DNA of 64,000 bases from CADEED01 sp963711635 (GTDB taxonomy: Bacteria > Pseudomonadota > Gammaproteobacteria > Steroidobacterales > Steroidobacteraceae). Shown piece by piece: positions 1 to 11,430 of the stretch (position 1 is the stretch's first letter; each line of letters starts with the position of its first letter). The DNA lies in NCBI GenBank assembly GCA_963711635.1, contig CAVQEZ010000031.1:37389-101388 (forward strand), given 5' to 3'. The translations under genes and the position numbers were made by a program. The notes beneath the pieces are model-generated. The model saw nothing but the letters and a program-made list of their open reading frames with translations, searched no databases and was not told the DNA's origin.

Positions 1-1
1 A

Positions 2-388
2 TTGATTTTCGGGCGTCTCACGGCGGCGGACTACGAAGATGCCGTGGCCAGCGATCCGCGCATCGACGTGTTGCGCGCCAAGATGGAGGTGAAGGAGAAC
101 ACCACCTTCACGAAGGAATACTACGAGCGCGACAAGCGCCACATCGGCAACGCGCTGCACGTCTTCTTCAGCGACGGCTCGCCGAAGCTCGAGATACGCA
201 TCGACTTCCCGATCGGCCATCGCAAACGGCGCGCGGAGGGTATGCCGGTGCTGGTGCAGAAGTTCCAGGGTTCGGTCGCCGCGCATTTTCCGGAAAGGCA
301 GCGTGACGCCATCGAGGCGCTCTTCAAGCGCAAGGACTTCGACACCGTTCCGGTGAACGAATTCATGGCCTCTCTCGTGGCCAATTGA
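2..388 (+). CDS. PrpD-family (2-methylcitrate dehydratase-like) protein, C-terminal part
   Basis: This is the last 128 codons of a gene whose 5' end lies outside the window. The sequence matches the C-terminal region of the MmgE/PrpD family, which dehydrates 2-methylcitrate or related tricarboxylates in propionate or itaconate metabolism. The supporting stretches are YYxxxKRxIxNA, then PIGHRKRRAEG, and a closing PVNEFM segment, all typical of PrpD C-termini. The stop overlaps the start of rsmG (TGATG), so the two are probably co-transcribed. This is an unusual partner, because mnmG usually sits here. The substrate cannot be judged from this fragment. Confidence 0.8.
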   Translation: MIFGRLTAADYEDAVASDPRIDVLRAKMEVKENTTFTKEYYERDKRHIGNALHVFFSDGSPKLEIRIDFPIGHRKRRAEGMPVLVQKFQGSVAAHFPERQRDAIEALFKRKDFDTVPVNEFMASLVAN

Positions 389-1047
389 TGGAGCTCGACG
401 AGGCCACGTGGAAGGCGCGCCTCGACGCCGGCGCCAACGAGTTCGGCTTCGACCTCGACCAGTCGCAACTCGACACGCTCTGGCGCTATGCGCACATGCT
501 GCGGGAGCGCAATGCGCACGTGAACCTGACGTCCATCGTGTCCTGGGAGGGCATTCTCACGCTGCACATGCTGGACAGCCTGTCCGTGGTGCCGCACCTG
601 GGCGACGCGCGAAGGGTTCTCGACGTGGGCACGGGCGGGGGTTTTCCGGGAATTCCGCTGGCCGTGGCCTGCCCACAGCGCCAGTTCACGCTCATCGACG
701 GCACGCAGAAGAAGATCCGTTTCGTGGCCGAGAGCATCGCGGCGCTCGACATCCGCAATGCACACGCCCTCGCGGCACGCGCCGAGAGTTTCAATGGCGA
801 CAAGGATTTCGACGTAGTCGTCGTGCGCGCCGTGGGCACGCTGGCCGAGGTTGTACATAACGCCGGCCCTATGGTTGGAGCGCAGGGCCGGCTGCTGGCC
901 ATGAAAGGCCGCGCGCCGGACGACGAAGTTCGCGCGTTGCCGCGCGGCTGGCGCGCGGAGGTCGTGAAGCTGCGCGTGCCCGGACTCGATGCCGAGCGCC
1001 ACCTTGTCTCCATTTCACGTCACCGTCGCGCCGCAGGCGCGCCATGA
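388..1047 (+). CDS. rsmG: 16S rRNA (guanine-N7) methyltransferase RsmG (GidB)
   Basis: The product is a cytoplasmic SAM-dependent methyltransferase that makes m7G527 in 16S rRNA. It has 219 residues, the normal length. The SAM-binding motif DVGTGGGFPGIPLA is near residue 75, followed by an acidic strand ending LIDG. I chose ATG 388, which overlaps the upstream stop, over the TTG three bases earlier. It lies directly before parA and parB, the usual gammaproteobacterial order. The last codons run into a 23-bp GC-rich tandem repeat, so the extreme C-terminus may vary between relatives. Confidence 0.95.
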   Translation: MELDEATWKARLDAGANEFGFDLDQSQLDTLWRYAHMLRERNAHVNLTSIVSWEGILTLHMLDSLSVVPHLGDARRVLDVGTGGGFPGIPLAVACPQRQFTLIDGTQKKIRFVAESIAALDIRNAHALAARAESFNGDKDFDVVVVRAVGTLAEVVHNAGPMVGAQGRLLAMKGRAPDDEVRALPRGWRAEVVKLRVPGLDAERHLVSISRHRRAAGAP

Positions 1048-1093
1048 AGCCGCCCCGCGGGCGCGCCATGAATGCGCCGCAGGCGCGCCATCA
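1028..1093 (+). repeat. 23-bp tandem repeat, about 2.9 copies
   Basis: Three consecutive units of 23, 23 and about 20 bases share the core GGCGCGCCATgAA, each preceded by CCGC(A/G)G. The array spans the 3' end of rsmG, including its stop codon, and the gap before parA. The core GGCGCGCC is itself palindromic. I see no coding role beyond the rsmG tail. It may simply be a slippage-prone duplication. Confidence 0.75.
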
Positions 1094-1138
1094 ACGTTTG
1101 CGGTAAACAACGGCGGCCAAGCGGTTAATATCGGGCGC

Positions 1139-1990
1139 ATGAAGCGCATCATCGCGGTCGCGAACCAGAAGGGTGGAGTCGGCAAGACCACCACCGCGGT
1201 GAATCTCGCAGCTTCGTTCGCCGCCACGCGGCGCCGCGTGCTGCTCATCGACATCGATCCCCAGGGCAACGCGACCATGGGCTGCGGCATCGAGAAGTCG
1301 CAGATCCAGCGCGGTACCGGCGACGTGTTGTTAGGCGAGGCCGATGCCGCGTCGGTGATCCTGCCGCTGGAGTCGACGCCCGGCCTCTCGCTGATGCCTT
1401 CCAACCAGGATCTGACCGCGGCCGAGGTCCGGTTGCTGACGACCATGGCGGGGCGCGAGCTCAAGCTGCGCAACGCGCTGCGCCCCATCTACTCGCAATT
1501 CGAAGTCATCCTCATCGATTGTCCGCCGGCGCTGAACATGCTCACGCTGAATGCGCTGGTCGCGGCGCAGAGCGTCCTGATCCCGATGCAATGCGAGTAC
1601 TACGCGCTCGAGGGTCTGTCGGCGCTGGTCGGAACCATCGAGCAGATCAAGGCGTCGGTGAGTCCCAACCTCGAGATCGAGGGCATCCTGCGCACCATGT
1701 TCGACCCGCGAAACAACCTGTCGAACGAAGTTTCCAGCCAGCTCATCGCGCACTTCGGCGACAAGGTGTTCCGCACCATCGTGCCGCGCAACGTGCGGCT
1801 GGCCGAGGCGCCGTCCTTCGGCAAGCCGGTCCTGCAGCACGACAAGGATTCGCGCGGCGCGCTCGCCTACCTGGCGCTGGCCGGCGAGATGCTGCGCAAG
1901 GAAGACGAGGCGGCGAACGAGCCCGAGGTCGCGCCGCAGTCCGAGGCGGCGGTCGAAGCGGCGGGCGACGCCGAACGTCCGCTGAATTAG
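1139..1990 (+). CDS. parA: Chromosome-partitioning ATPase ParA
   Basis: This is a ParA/MinD-type ATPase of 283 residues that works with ParB and parS sites to segregate the origin region. The deviant Walker A motif KGGVGKTT sits near residue 11, and further conserved blocks include DIDPQGN and a DCPPAL switch region. The open frame continues upstream through the tandem repeat, but ATG 1139 gives the canonical start MKRIIAVANQKGG. The C-terminal 25 residues are rich in Glu and Ala and look like a disordered tail. It is followed by parB after a gap that contains an inverted repeat. Confidence 0.97.
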   Translation: MKRIIAVANQKGGVGKTTTAVNLAASFAATRRRVLLIDIDPQGNATMGCGIEKSQIQRGTGDVLLGEADAASVILPLESTPGLSLMPSNQDLTAAEVRLLTTMAGRELKLRNALRPIYSQFEVILIDCPPALNMLTLNALVAAQSVLIPMQCEYYALEGLSALVGTIEQIKASVSPNLEIEGILRTMFDPRNNLSNEVSSQLIAHFGDKVFRTIVPRNVRLAEAPSFGKPVLQHDKDSRGALAYLALAGEMLRKEDEAANEPEVAPQSEAAVEAAGDAERPLN

Positions 1991-1993
1991 GAA

Positions 1994-2040
1994 ATGGGGT
2001 CAGGCACCATTTTGTAGGAACAAAATGGAGCCAGACCCCC
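1994..2040. repeat. REP-like inverted repeat, copy 1
   Basis: This is a near-perfect stem-loop. The 19-base arms GGGGTCAGGCACCATTTTG and CAAAATGGAGCCAGACCCC pair at 17 of 19 positions around a 6-base loop TAGGAA. It fills the parA-parB gap. A degenerate relative lies at 25135-25180 after glmS, so this looks like a dispersed intergenic element. It could also act as an mRNA hairpin between parA and parB. Confidence 0.8.
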
Positions 2041-2053
2041 TATCATTTATTCC

Positions 2054-2986
2054 ATGAGCCAGAAGAAGCCGGTCATGGGTCGTGGTCTCGAGGCGCTGCT
2101 CGGACAGATGACGCGCCGGCCCGAGCCGGCCGTACCCACGCCGGGCGCGCCAACACCTGTCGAAAACAAGCTTCCAGGCGACGAGTTCGCTCATCTGCCG
2201 CTCGACCTGCTGCAGCGGGGCAAGTACCAGCCGCGTATCGACATGCGGCAGGAATCCCTGCAGGAACTGGCCGACTCCATCAAGGCGCAGGGCATCGTGC
2301 AGCCCATCGTCGTGCGTCCCGTGGACGGCGCGGCTCCGGGCGAATCACAGCGCTACGAAATCATCGCCGGCGAGCGTCGCTGGCGTGCCGCGCAGATCGC
2401 CGGCCTGCCCACGGTGCCGGCGGTCATCCGGCGCGTTCCCGATGAAGCGGCCATCGCCATGGCGCTCATCGAGAACATCCAGCGCGAGAACCTGAATCCG
2501 CTCGAAGAGGCGCGTGCCCTCGACCGGCTGATCAGCGAATTCGGCATCACGCACCAGCAGGCCGCCGACGCGGTGGGTCGTTCGCGCGCCGCGGTGTCGA
2601 ACCTGCTGCGGCTGCTGGAACTGCCGCCGGAGATCAGCGCCTTCGTCGAACGCCGCGAGCTGGAGATGGGCCACGCACGCGCCTTGTTAGGCCTGACGCA
2701 GCGCCGCCAGCAGGTCGAAGTCGGCCAGCTCGTGGCGAAGAAGAGCCTGTCGGTGCGCGAGACCGAGGCGCTGGTGCGCAGCATGCTGAACAAAAGTGGC
2801 GGCACCACGATCGGCAGGGACACCGCGAAGGGTCTCGACCCGAACGTGCAGCGCCTGCAGGACGAGCTCACGGAAAAGCTCGGCGCGCCGGTGCAGATCC
2901 AGCACACGGGCTCGGGCAAGGGCAAGGTCGTCGTCAGCTACCACTCGCTCGATGAGCTCGACGGCATCCTGGCGCACATTCGTTAG
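2054..2986 (+). CDS. parB: Chromosome-partitioning protein ParB
   Basis: This is a 310-residue ParB, the CTP-dependent DNA clamp that loads at parS and cooperates with ParA. The N-terminus GRGLEALL is typical. The ParB/Srx CTPase domain is at about 45-140, with GERRWRAA and ENIQRENLNPLEEA. A helix-turn-helix follows (HQQAADAVGRSRAAVSNLLRLL), and a C-terminal dimerisation segment ends in HSLDELDGIL. The gene follows parA after the REP-like hairpin. I did not find a parS site (TGTTYCACGTGRAACA type) in the window. Confidence 0.97.
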   Translation: MSQKKPVMGRGLEALLGQMTRRPEPAVPTPGAPTPVENKLPGDEFAHLPLDLLQRGKYQPRIDMRQESLQELADSIKAQGIVQPIVVRPVDGAAPGESQRYEIIAGERRWRAAQIAGLPTVPAVIRRVPDEAAIAMALIENIQRENLNPLEEARALDRLISEFGITHQQAADAVGRSRAAVSNLLRLLELPPEISAFVERRELEMGHARALLGLTQRRQQVEVGQLVAKKSLSVRETEALVRSMLNKSGGTTIGRDTAKGLDPNVQRLQDELTEKLGAPVQIQHTGSGKGKVVVSYHSLDELDGILAHIR

Positions 2987-3650
2987 TGCCTCGCTGCTGG
3001 TCGTTGCCGGCTGCGCCACGCAGCCCGCGGACCGCGCGCCGCTGTACCAGGACGATTTTGCTTCCGCCGATAACTGGGTTCTCGAGGCCGAGCAGCCCGC
3101 CCGGGTCGTAGCACAGAACGGGGTGCTCGACATCGATACGCCGGCGGGCCTGACCTTGTGGTTCAAACACCCGCTCAGCGGCCCGGTCGAAATCGAATTC
3201 GAGGCCACTGCCGTGGCCGCCGATGGCCCGAACGATGCGGTCAGCGATCTCAATGTTTTCTGGATGGCCAGCAACAGTGATGGATCCGCGCCGTTTCCCT
3301 CGTTCCGTGCCGGCCGGTTCGCCGCCTACAACGACCTGAAGACCTACTACGTGGGGCTGGGCGGCAACCGCAACACCACCACGCGTTTTCGCCGCTACAT
3401 CGGCGACCCGGCGACCCGTCCGCTGCTGCCCGAGCACGACAGAACCTCGCCCGAAGTCCTGCTCGTTCCAAATAAGAAACAAAAGATCACGTTGATCGCC
3501 GATCGGAACACTGTTGAATACAGACGCGACGGAAAGACCCTGTTCCGCCTGGAGGATGAGGCGCCGTACACGCGCGGCTGGTTCGCGCTGCGAACCACCC
3601 AGAGTCATCTGCGAATCGAACGATTGCGCATAAGAACGCCGACCCGGTGA
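2952..3650 (+). CDS. DUF6250-family lipoprotein
   Basis: The predicted product is a secreted lipoprotein of about 232 residues. ATG 2952 lies inside the end of parB in another frame, a 35-base overlap. It gives a short signal peptide ending in the lipobox VVAGC. The mature part contains the conserved runs NDAVSDLNVFWMA, YYVGLGGNRNTTTRFRRY and LLPEHD, which I recognise as the DUF6250 beta-sandwich domain. That domain is mostly seen in polysaccharide-utilisation enzymes and lipoproteins. No catalytic residues can be assigned. Its place between parB and the atp operon is unusual. Confidence 0.75.
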   Translation: MSSTASWRTFVSASLLVVAGCATQPADRAPLYQDDFASADNWVLEAEQPARVVAQNGVLDIDTPAGLTLWFKHPLSGPVEIEFEATAVAADGPNDAVSDLNVFWMASNSDGSAPFPSFRAGRFAAYNDLKTYYVGLGGNRNTTTRFRRYIGDPATRPLLPEHDRTSPEVLLVPNKKQKITLIADRNTVEYRRDGKTLFRLEDEAPYTRGWFALRTTQSHLRIERLRIRTPTR

Positions 3651-3698
3651 CCACGTCAGCGACGGGCGCCGGAGCGCAGGATTTGCCCCGGTTTTCTG

Positions 3699-3727
3699 TT
3701 GCTGCTGGGGGGGTCGGTGTATATAAT
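3699..3727 (+). promoter_or_regulatory. Candidate sigma70 promoter of the atp operon
   Basis: The -35 box TTGCTG (3699-3704) and a perfect -10 box TATAAT (3722-3727) are separated by exactly 17 bases. This gives a start site near 3734 and a leader of about 125 bases before atpI. It is the best promoter match I noticed in the window. No experimental support is available. Confidence 0.7.
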
Positions 3728-3795
3728 GCGCGCCCCTTGGCCAAGGCACCGTAAGTCGTTGCAGGCCAAAACAATTTTCGAACACAGCTAAGGCT

Positions 3796-3823
3796 CGTCT
3801 GCGGTTCTCGCGGACGCGTTTTT
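3796..3823 (+). terminator. Hairpin with T-run in the atp leader (terminator or attenuator)
   Basis: The arms CGTCTGCG and CGCGGACG form an 8-bp stem (one G-U pair) with loop GTTCT, followed by CGTTTTT. This is a small intrinsic-terminator shape. It lies downstream of the predicted atp promoter and upstream of atpI. It could therefore end transcription from the DUF6250 gene, or attenuate the atp transcript. Confidence 0.5.
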
Positions 3824-3858
3824 ATGTTCGCGGATTGTCGACTTGCAGTAGGAGTGTC

Positions 3859-4272
3859 GTGGTCACCCTCGAGTTGCCCCAGGCGAGGCGACTGGCGATG
3901 AGCGTAGTGCTCGGCCAGGTCGTCGTAACGGTTGTGGCCGCGCTCATTTGCTTCGCGGTGTGGGGGCGTGTGCCCGGCTTGTCCGCGCTGGTGGGCGGCG
4001 GCATTTCGGCCATCGCCAGTGCCGCGCTCGCGCTCATCGGATTCGGGTCGCGCGCGGGCGCGCCGGCTGACCAGGTGGCGAAATCCTTCTACGTGGGCGA
4101 GGGCGTGAAGCTGGCCGTGACGGTGGCGGCGTTCATCGCGGTGTTCACCACGATGAAGGTGTCGTTCGCTGCACTGTTTGGTACGTACATCGCCACGTTA
4201 TTCGTTTACTGGATCGCGCTCGCGAATGCGCTGCCCCCGCTGGCCGGGACCGCGAACGCCGCCAAGCGATAG
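3859..4272 (+). CDS. atpI: ATP synthase subunit I
   Basis: This is a small membrane protein, about 137 residues with four hydrophobic segments, that helps assemble the c-ring and may affect Mg2+ supply. It is the usual first gene of gammaproteobacterial atp operons. I chose GTG 3859, just after an AGGAG at 3850-3854; a TTG at 3835 in the same frame is possible. The stretch GVKLAVTVAAFIAVF and the aromatic last helix fit the family. The sequence is intact, unlike most of the operon. Confidence 0.9.
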   Translation: MVTLELPQARRLAMSVVLGQVVVTVVAALICFAVWGRVPGLSALVGGGISAIASAALALIGFGSRAGAPADQVAKSFYVGEGVKLAVTVAAFIAVFTTMKVSFAALFGTYIATLFVYWIALANALPPLAGTANAAKR

Positions 4273-4284
4273 GAAGAAGAGTAG

Positions 4285-5114
4285 ATGTCAGCGCGAACAA
4301 GCCGCCGAACACGCGCCCTCCGGGAGCGAGTACATCGTTCACCACCTGCAGAACCTGCAGTACGGCCACGGGTTCTGGACTTTCAACGTCGACAGCATCT
4401 TTTTCTCTGTGCTGCTTGGACTCGTCTTCATCGTTTCGTTCTGGATGGTGGCGCGCAAGGCCACTGCGGGCGTCCCGGGCAAGTTCCAGAATTTCGTCGA
4501 GGTGCTGGTCGAGTTCGTCGATGCGCAGGTGCGCGACACCTTCCACGGCCACAGCAAACTGATCGCGCCGCTGGCGCTGACCATCTTCTGCTGGATCCTG
4601 TTGTTCAACTTCATGGACAACGTGCCGGTGGACCTGCTGCCCCTGATCGGCGAGAAGGTATTCGGCACTCGAACATCTCAAGGTGGTGCCGTCCACCGAC
4701 CTCAACATCACGTTCGGCCTGTCCATCACGGTGTTCCTGATCGTGATGTTCTACAGCTTCAAGATCAAAGGCTTCCGCGGCTTCACCTGGGAGCTGCTCA
4801 CGCACCCGTTCGGCAAGTGGATGATGCCGTTCAACCTGCTGCTGAACCTCATCGAGCACCTGGCCCGCCCCGTGTCACTCGGCCTGCGTCTCTACGGCAA
4901 CCTGTTCGCCGGCGAGGTGATCTTCCTGCTGCTCGCCATGCTCGGCGGAAGCTTCGCCATCACCTCGCTCGCCGGCATCGGCGGCGCCCTCGGCCAGCTG
5001 GTCCTCGGCGTGGTGTGGGCCTGTTTCCACATCCTGGTGATCCCGCTCCAGGCATTCATTTTCATGGTGCTGACCATCGTGTACCTCTCGCAGGCGCACG
5101 AGACTCATCACTGA
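4285..5114 (+). CDS. atpB: ATP synthase Fo subunit a (two frameshifts)
   Basis: This is the stator membrane subunit that forms the proton half-channels against the c-ring. The translation reads MSA, then shifts near 4294 into EQAAEHAPSGSEYIVHHLQNL, and shifts again near 4668 (between VFGT and HLKVVPSTDLN). Each break is explained by one extra base, probably a C before GA. The C-terminal part keeps the essential arginine region RPVSLGLRLYGN and the final helix ending QAHETHH. With repair it has about 276 residues. I take the breaks as consensus errors. Confidence 0.93.
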
Positions 5115-5154
5115 CCCATTCATCAATTAGTTAGTCGGTTCTTTCGGAGGAAAA

Positions 5155-5442
5155 ATGGAAAACATTGCTGCAATTGCTCAAATCCAGGGCCTCACGGCTC
5201 TCGGCGTCGGCCTGATCTTCGGCCTGGGCGCACTCGGCACCGCCATCGGCTTCGGCCTGCTCGGCGGCAAGTTCCTGGAAGGCGCGGCTCGCCAGCCGGA
5301 GCTGACCCCGGCCCTGCAGGTGAAGATGTTCATCGTCGCCGGCCTGCTGGACGCCGTTGCGTTCGTGGGCATCGGCTTCGCGCTGTTCTTCACGTTCCAG
5401 AACCCGTTCCTCGTCCCGATCAGCCAGGCGGCTGGCCAGTAA
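5155..5442 (+). CDS. atpE: ATP synthase Fo subunit c
   Basis: This proteolipid of 95 residues forms the rotor ring. It is a two-helix hairpin with the proton-binding aspartate in the second helix (GLLDAVAFVGIG). The polar loop sequence ARQPEL is also canonical. A strong ribosome binding site (GGAGGAAAA) lies just before ATG 5155, as expected for the subunit made in the largest number of copies. The reading frame is intact. Confidence 0.97.
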   Translation: MENIAAIAQIQGLTALGVGLIFGLGALGTAIGFGLLGGKFLEGAARQPELTPALQVKMFIVAGLLDAVAFVGIGFALFFTFQNPFLVPISQAAGQ

Positions 5443-5467
5443 CAGTCAGCTCGTCGAGGAGACGCGC

Positions 5468-5938
5468 GTGAATATCACCGTCACACTCATTGTCCAGATG
5501 CTGGTGTTCGCCATCTTCGTCTGGGTGGTGATGAAATTCATCTGGCCGGTCATTCTCGGCGCCATGAACGAGCGCGAGCAGAAGATCGCCGCCGGGCTGG
5601 CCGCCGCGGAACAGGGCCAGAAGGACCTGTCGGAAGCCAAGACCCGCGCCGACGACGTGATCAAGGAAGCCCGCACGCGCGCGCTGGCGATCGAATCGCA
5701 GGCACGCACGCAGGCCAACCAGATCATCGAGGAAGCGCGCAAGGCCGCGAGCCTCGAGGGCGAGAAGGAGCTCGCGAAGGCGAAGTCGCAGATCGAGCTC
5801 GAGAGCAATCGCGCGCGCGATCAGCTGCGTGGCCAGGTGGTCAGTCTCGCGGTCGCCGGCGCCAAGCGGGTGCTGGAAAGCGAAGTCGACGCCAAGACGC
5901 ACGGCGAGCTGCTCGATCAGCTCGCGGCGAAGCTCTGA
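5468..5938 (+). CDS. atpF: ATP synthase Fo subunit b
   Basis: This is the peripheral-stalk subunit, 156 residues, with one N-terminal membrane helix (LIVQMLVFAIFVWVVMKFIW) and then a long charged coiled coil reaching F1 subunit delta. The start GTG 5468 follows a GAGGAG at 5456-5461 and gives the standard N-terminus VNITVTLIVQ. The frame is open further upstream over the end of atpE, but that part is not conserved. The frame is intact. Confidence 0.95.
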   Translation: MNITVTLIVQMLVFAIFVWVVMKFIWPVILGAMNEREQKIAAGLAAAEQGQKDLSEAKTRADDVIKEARTRALAIESQARTQANQIIEEARKAASLEGEKELAKAKSQIELESNRARDQLRGQVVSLAVAGAKRVLESEVDAKTHGELLDQLAAKL

Positions 5939-5950
5939 GGCAGCGGCGCA

Positions 5951-6484
5951 ATGGCTGAACGCATCACCACCGCACGACCGTACGCGAAGGCCATCTTCGC
6001 GCTGGCGCGCAAGAGCGATTCGCTGGCGGCCACGTCCACCGGATTGCAACGCGCCGCGACAGTGGTCGTGGACCCGCAGGTGCGCGCGCTTGCTCGGCAA
6101 CCCGCACGTGACGGCCGACCAGCTCGCCGAGCTGGTGAACGACATCGCGAAGCTCGACGACAACGGCCGCAACTTCGTCGTCACTGCTCGCGCAGAACCG
6201 CCGCCTCGGATTCCTCCCCGAGATCGCGGCGCTGTTCGAGAAGATGAAGGCCGACGTCGAGAACGCGATGGACGTCGACGTGACCGCAGCCATCGCGCTC
6301 ACGCCCGACCAGGAAAGCCGCTACGCGGCCGCATTGCAAGAAGAAGCTGGGCCGCCAGGTGCGGCTGCACACCAGGGTCGACGGCAGCCTGTTGGGCGGC
6401 GCCGTCCTCAAGGCCGGCGATCTCGTGATCGACGGCTCGATCAAGGGCCGGCTCGAACGCCTGGCCACTGAACTGACCGCATAA
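5951..6484 (+). CDS. atpH: ATP synthase F1 subunit delta (three frameshifts)
   Basis: This subunit caps F1 and joins it to the b stalk. The parts read MAERITTARPYAKAIFALA, then GNPHVTADQLAELVNDIAK, then FLPEIAALFEKMK, and finally LVIDGSIKGRLERLATELTA, in successive frames. The shifts fall near 6091, 6184 and 6340. Each fits one inserted base (for example CTTG where CTG is expected). Repaired length is about 177 residues, normal for the family. Confidence 0.92.
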
Positions 6485-6504
6485 GAATTTTCGAGGATCC
6501 AGAC

Positions 6505-8045
<1,541 letters not shown>

Positions 8046-8076
8046 TTTGAGACGGGCACCTAGCTAGGCTGAGACG

Positions 8077-8946
8077 ATGCCAGGCACAAAGGAAATCCGC
8101 ACCAAGATCGCGAGCGTCAAGAGCACGCAGAAGATCACCAAGGCCATGCAGATGGTCGCGACGAGCAAGATGCGTCGCGCCCAGGACCGCATGAAGCCTG
8201 GCGCGCCCGTATGCCGACGAAGATCCGCGCGGTCATCGGCAACCTGACGCAGGCGAATCCGGACTACCGCATCCCGTTCCTGCAGGAACGCGCGAGGTGA
8301 AGAACGTCGGCGTCATCGTGATCTCCACGGATCGCGGTCTCGCCGGCGGCTTGAACATCAACATCTTCAAGGCAGCGCTGCACTGCCATGCGCGACTGGC
8401 AGGGCAAGGGCGCGAAGGTTTCGCATGTGCCTGATCGGCAGCAAGGGCGCGGCGTTCTTCCGCCGCCTGCCAACTGCCGATCCTGGCGAACATCGCGGGC
8501 CTGGGCGACCGGCCGCACATCAAGGATCTGATCGGCACCGTCAAGGTCATGCTGGACGCGTACCGCGACGGCAAGATCGACCGCCTGCTGCTGGTGCATT
8601 CGAGCTTCGTCAACACGATGACGCAGAAGCCGCGAAGTCGATGCAGCTGCTGCCGGTCGAGCCGATCGACGGCGCGGAGCTGCAGGAGCACTGGGATTAC
8701 ATCTACGAGCCGGACGCCGCGGACATCCTCGACGGCCTGCTGATGCGCTACATCGAATCGCAGGTGTATCGCGGCGCGGTGGAGAACGTGGCCTCCGAAA
8801 TGGCCGCGCGCATGGTCGCGATGAAGGCGGCCTCGGACAACGCCGGCAAGCTCATCGGCGAGCTGCAGCTGATTTACAACAAGGCCCGCCAGGCCGCGAT
8901 CACCAAGGAACTGGCGGAGATCGTCGGCGGCGCGGCAGCCGTTTGA
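8077..8946 (+). CDS. atpG: ATP synthase F1 subunit gamma (about seven frameshifts)
   Basis: This is the central rotor shaft of F1. The start reads MPGTKEIRTKIASVKSTQKITKAMQMVATSKM. Conserved blocks then alternate frames through VIVISTDRGLAGGLN, KGAAFFRR and LLVHSSFVNTMTQKP to the intact C-terminal part, which contains ESQVYRGAVENVASEMAAR. Shifts are visible near 8192, 8218, 8297, 8383, 8424, 8469 and 8633; this is the most damaged atp gene. Both insertions and deletions occur. Repaired length is about 288 residues. Confidence 0.93.
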
Positions 8947-8987
8947 CGGAAGATCCGCGTAGACGAATTAGTTAGAGGTTCAAGAAC

Positions 8988-10409
<1,422 letters not shown>

Positions 10410-10451
10410 TCCGGTAGATAGCTACCGCTCGCAACCGACCGCGACAACACC

Positions 10452-10878
10452 ATGGCGAACACTCAACTATCCACGTCGACATCGTCAGCGCCGAAGGCGA
10501 GATCTTCAGCGGTGCCGCGTCCATGGTGTTCGCGCCCGGTTCGCAGGGCGAGCTCGGTATCGCGCCGCGCCATGCGCCGCTGCTGACGCTGCTCAAGGCC
10601 GGCGAAGTGCGCGTGCAGACCGCCGGAAGGTGCCGAGCAGCACTTCTTCGTGGGCGGCGGAGCGCTCGAAGATCCAGCCGAACAAGGTCACGGTGCTCGC
10701 CGACACCGCCTTGCGCGCCAAGGATCTGGATGAAGCGGCGGCGCTGGCCGCCAAGCAGCGCGCCGAAGATACTTTGCGCGGTGCAACGGACAAGGTTACG
10801 CAGGCGGAAGCTCTCAAGGAAATCGTCCGCATGACCGAACAGGTCAAGATGATCCAGCGGTTGCGCAAGGGTAAGTAG
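10452..10878 (+). CDS. atpC: ATP synthase F1 subunit epsilon (three frameshifts)
   Basis: This is the small regulatory rotor subunit that can inhibit ATP hydrolysis. The coding reads MANT, then IHVDIVSAEGEIFSG with LGIAPRHAPLLTLLKAGEV, then EQHFFVGGGALE, and then IQPNKVTVLADTALRAKDLD and the C-terminal two-helix region ending RLRKGK. Shifts lie near 10466, 10625 and 10668. Two are GAG-like codons read with an extra base. It ends the atp operon. Repaired length is about 140 residues. Confidence 0.9.
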
Positions 10879-11004
10879 CACGCGCGGTCGATTGGATTCC
10901 ATGCGGGGCCATCCGGCGCCGCAACAACCATCAGTGAGCCCGGTGTGGTGATGCATTCGCATTCCTTGCGGCGCACACTCGCGGGCAGGTGTTCCATGAG
11001 AGCC

Positions 11005-11430
11005 ATGAAGGATTTCGAGCAGGTCGGTTCGCGCGGCTTCTACCGGCCGATCGCGCAGGTGACGTTCGAGCAGGCCGTCGACATGGTCGCCGAGGCCATG
11101 ATGACCGCGCGCGAGTTCGGGCTGGCCGACCTGCTGGTCAACACCACCGGTCTCACGGGATTCACGCCGCCGAGCGTGTTCGCGCGCTACAACATGGCCA
11201 CGAGGTGGGCGCAAAGCGCCGGCGCCGCGTTGCGCACCGCCCTGGTGGCGCGACCGGAGCTCATCGATTCGCAGAAGATCGGCATACTCATGCTGCAGAA
11301 CCGAGGTGCCACCGGTGACGTGTTCGCGAACGAAGCCGACGCACTGATCTGGCTGGACGCGCGGCTCGGCCCCGGGCAGCGCACGCCCAGTTTCCTCAAT
11401 CGCGCGCGTATCGAGGATCCGGAAACATGA
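11005..11430 (+). CDS. STAS/SpoIIAA-like protein, first of a tandem pair
   Basis: This is a soluble protein of about 141 residues with no signal peptide. It aligns end to end with the next gene: the start FEQVGSRGFYRPIAQVTFEQ matches FEIVATRGFYHPVGRVTFEQ. Both have a central LLVNTTGLTGF / IVVNITGLSGF strand and a C-terminal DVFANEADALIWLDARL segment. That layout resembles single-domain STAS/SpoIIAA-like proteins, but the assignment is fold-level only. ATG 11005 aligns with the paralogue; ATG 10996 is an alternative. It overlaps the next gene by four bases. Confidence 0.6.
   Translation: MKDFEQVGSRGFYRPIAQVTFEQAVDMVAEAMMTAREFGLADLLVNTTGLTGFTPPSVFARYNMATRWAQSAGAALRTALVARPELIDSQKIGILMLQNRGATGDVFANEADALIWLDARLGPGQRTPSFLNRARIEDPET

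Noticed and set aside
1..3650. parS centromere site near parAB
   Set aside because: No 16-base TGTTYCACGTGRAACA-like palindrome was found; fragments such as CCACGTGG at 403 are too short.
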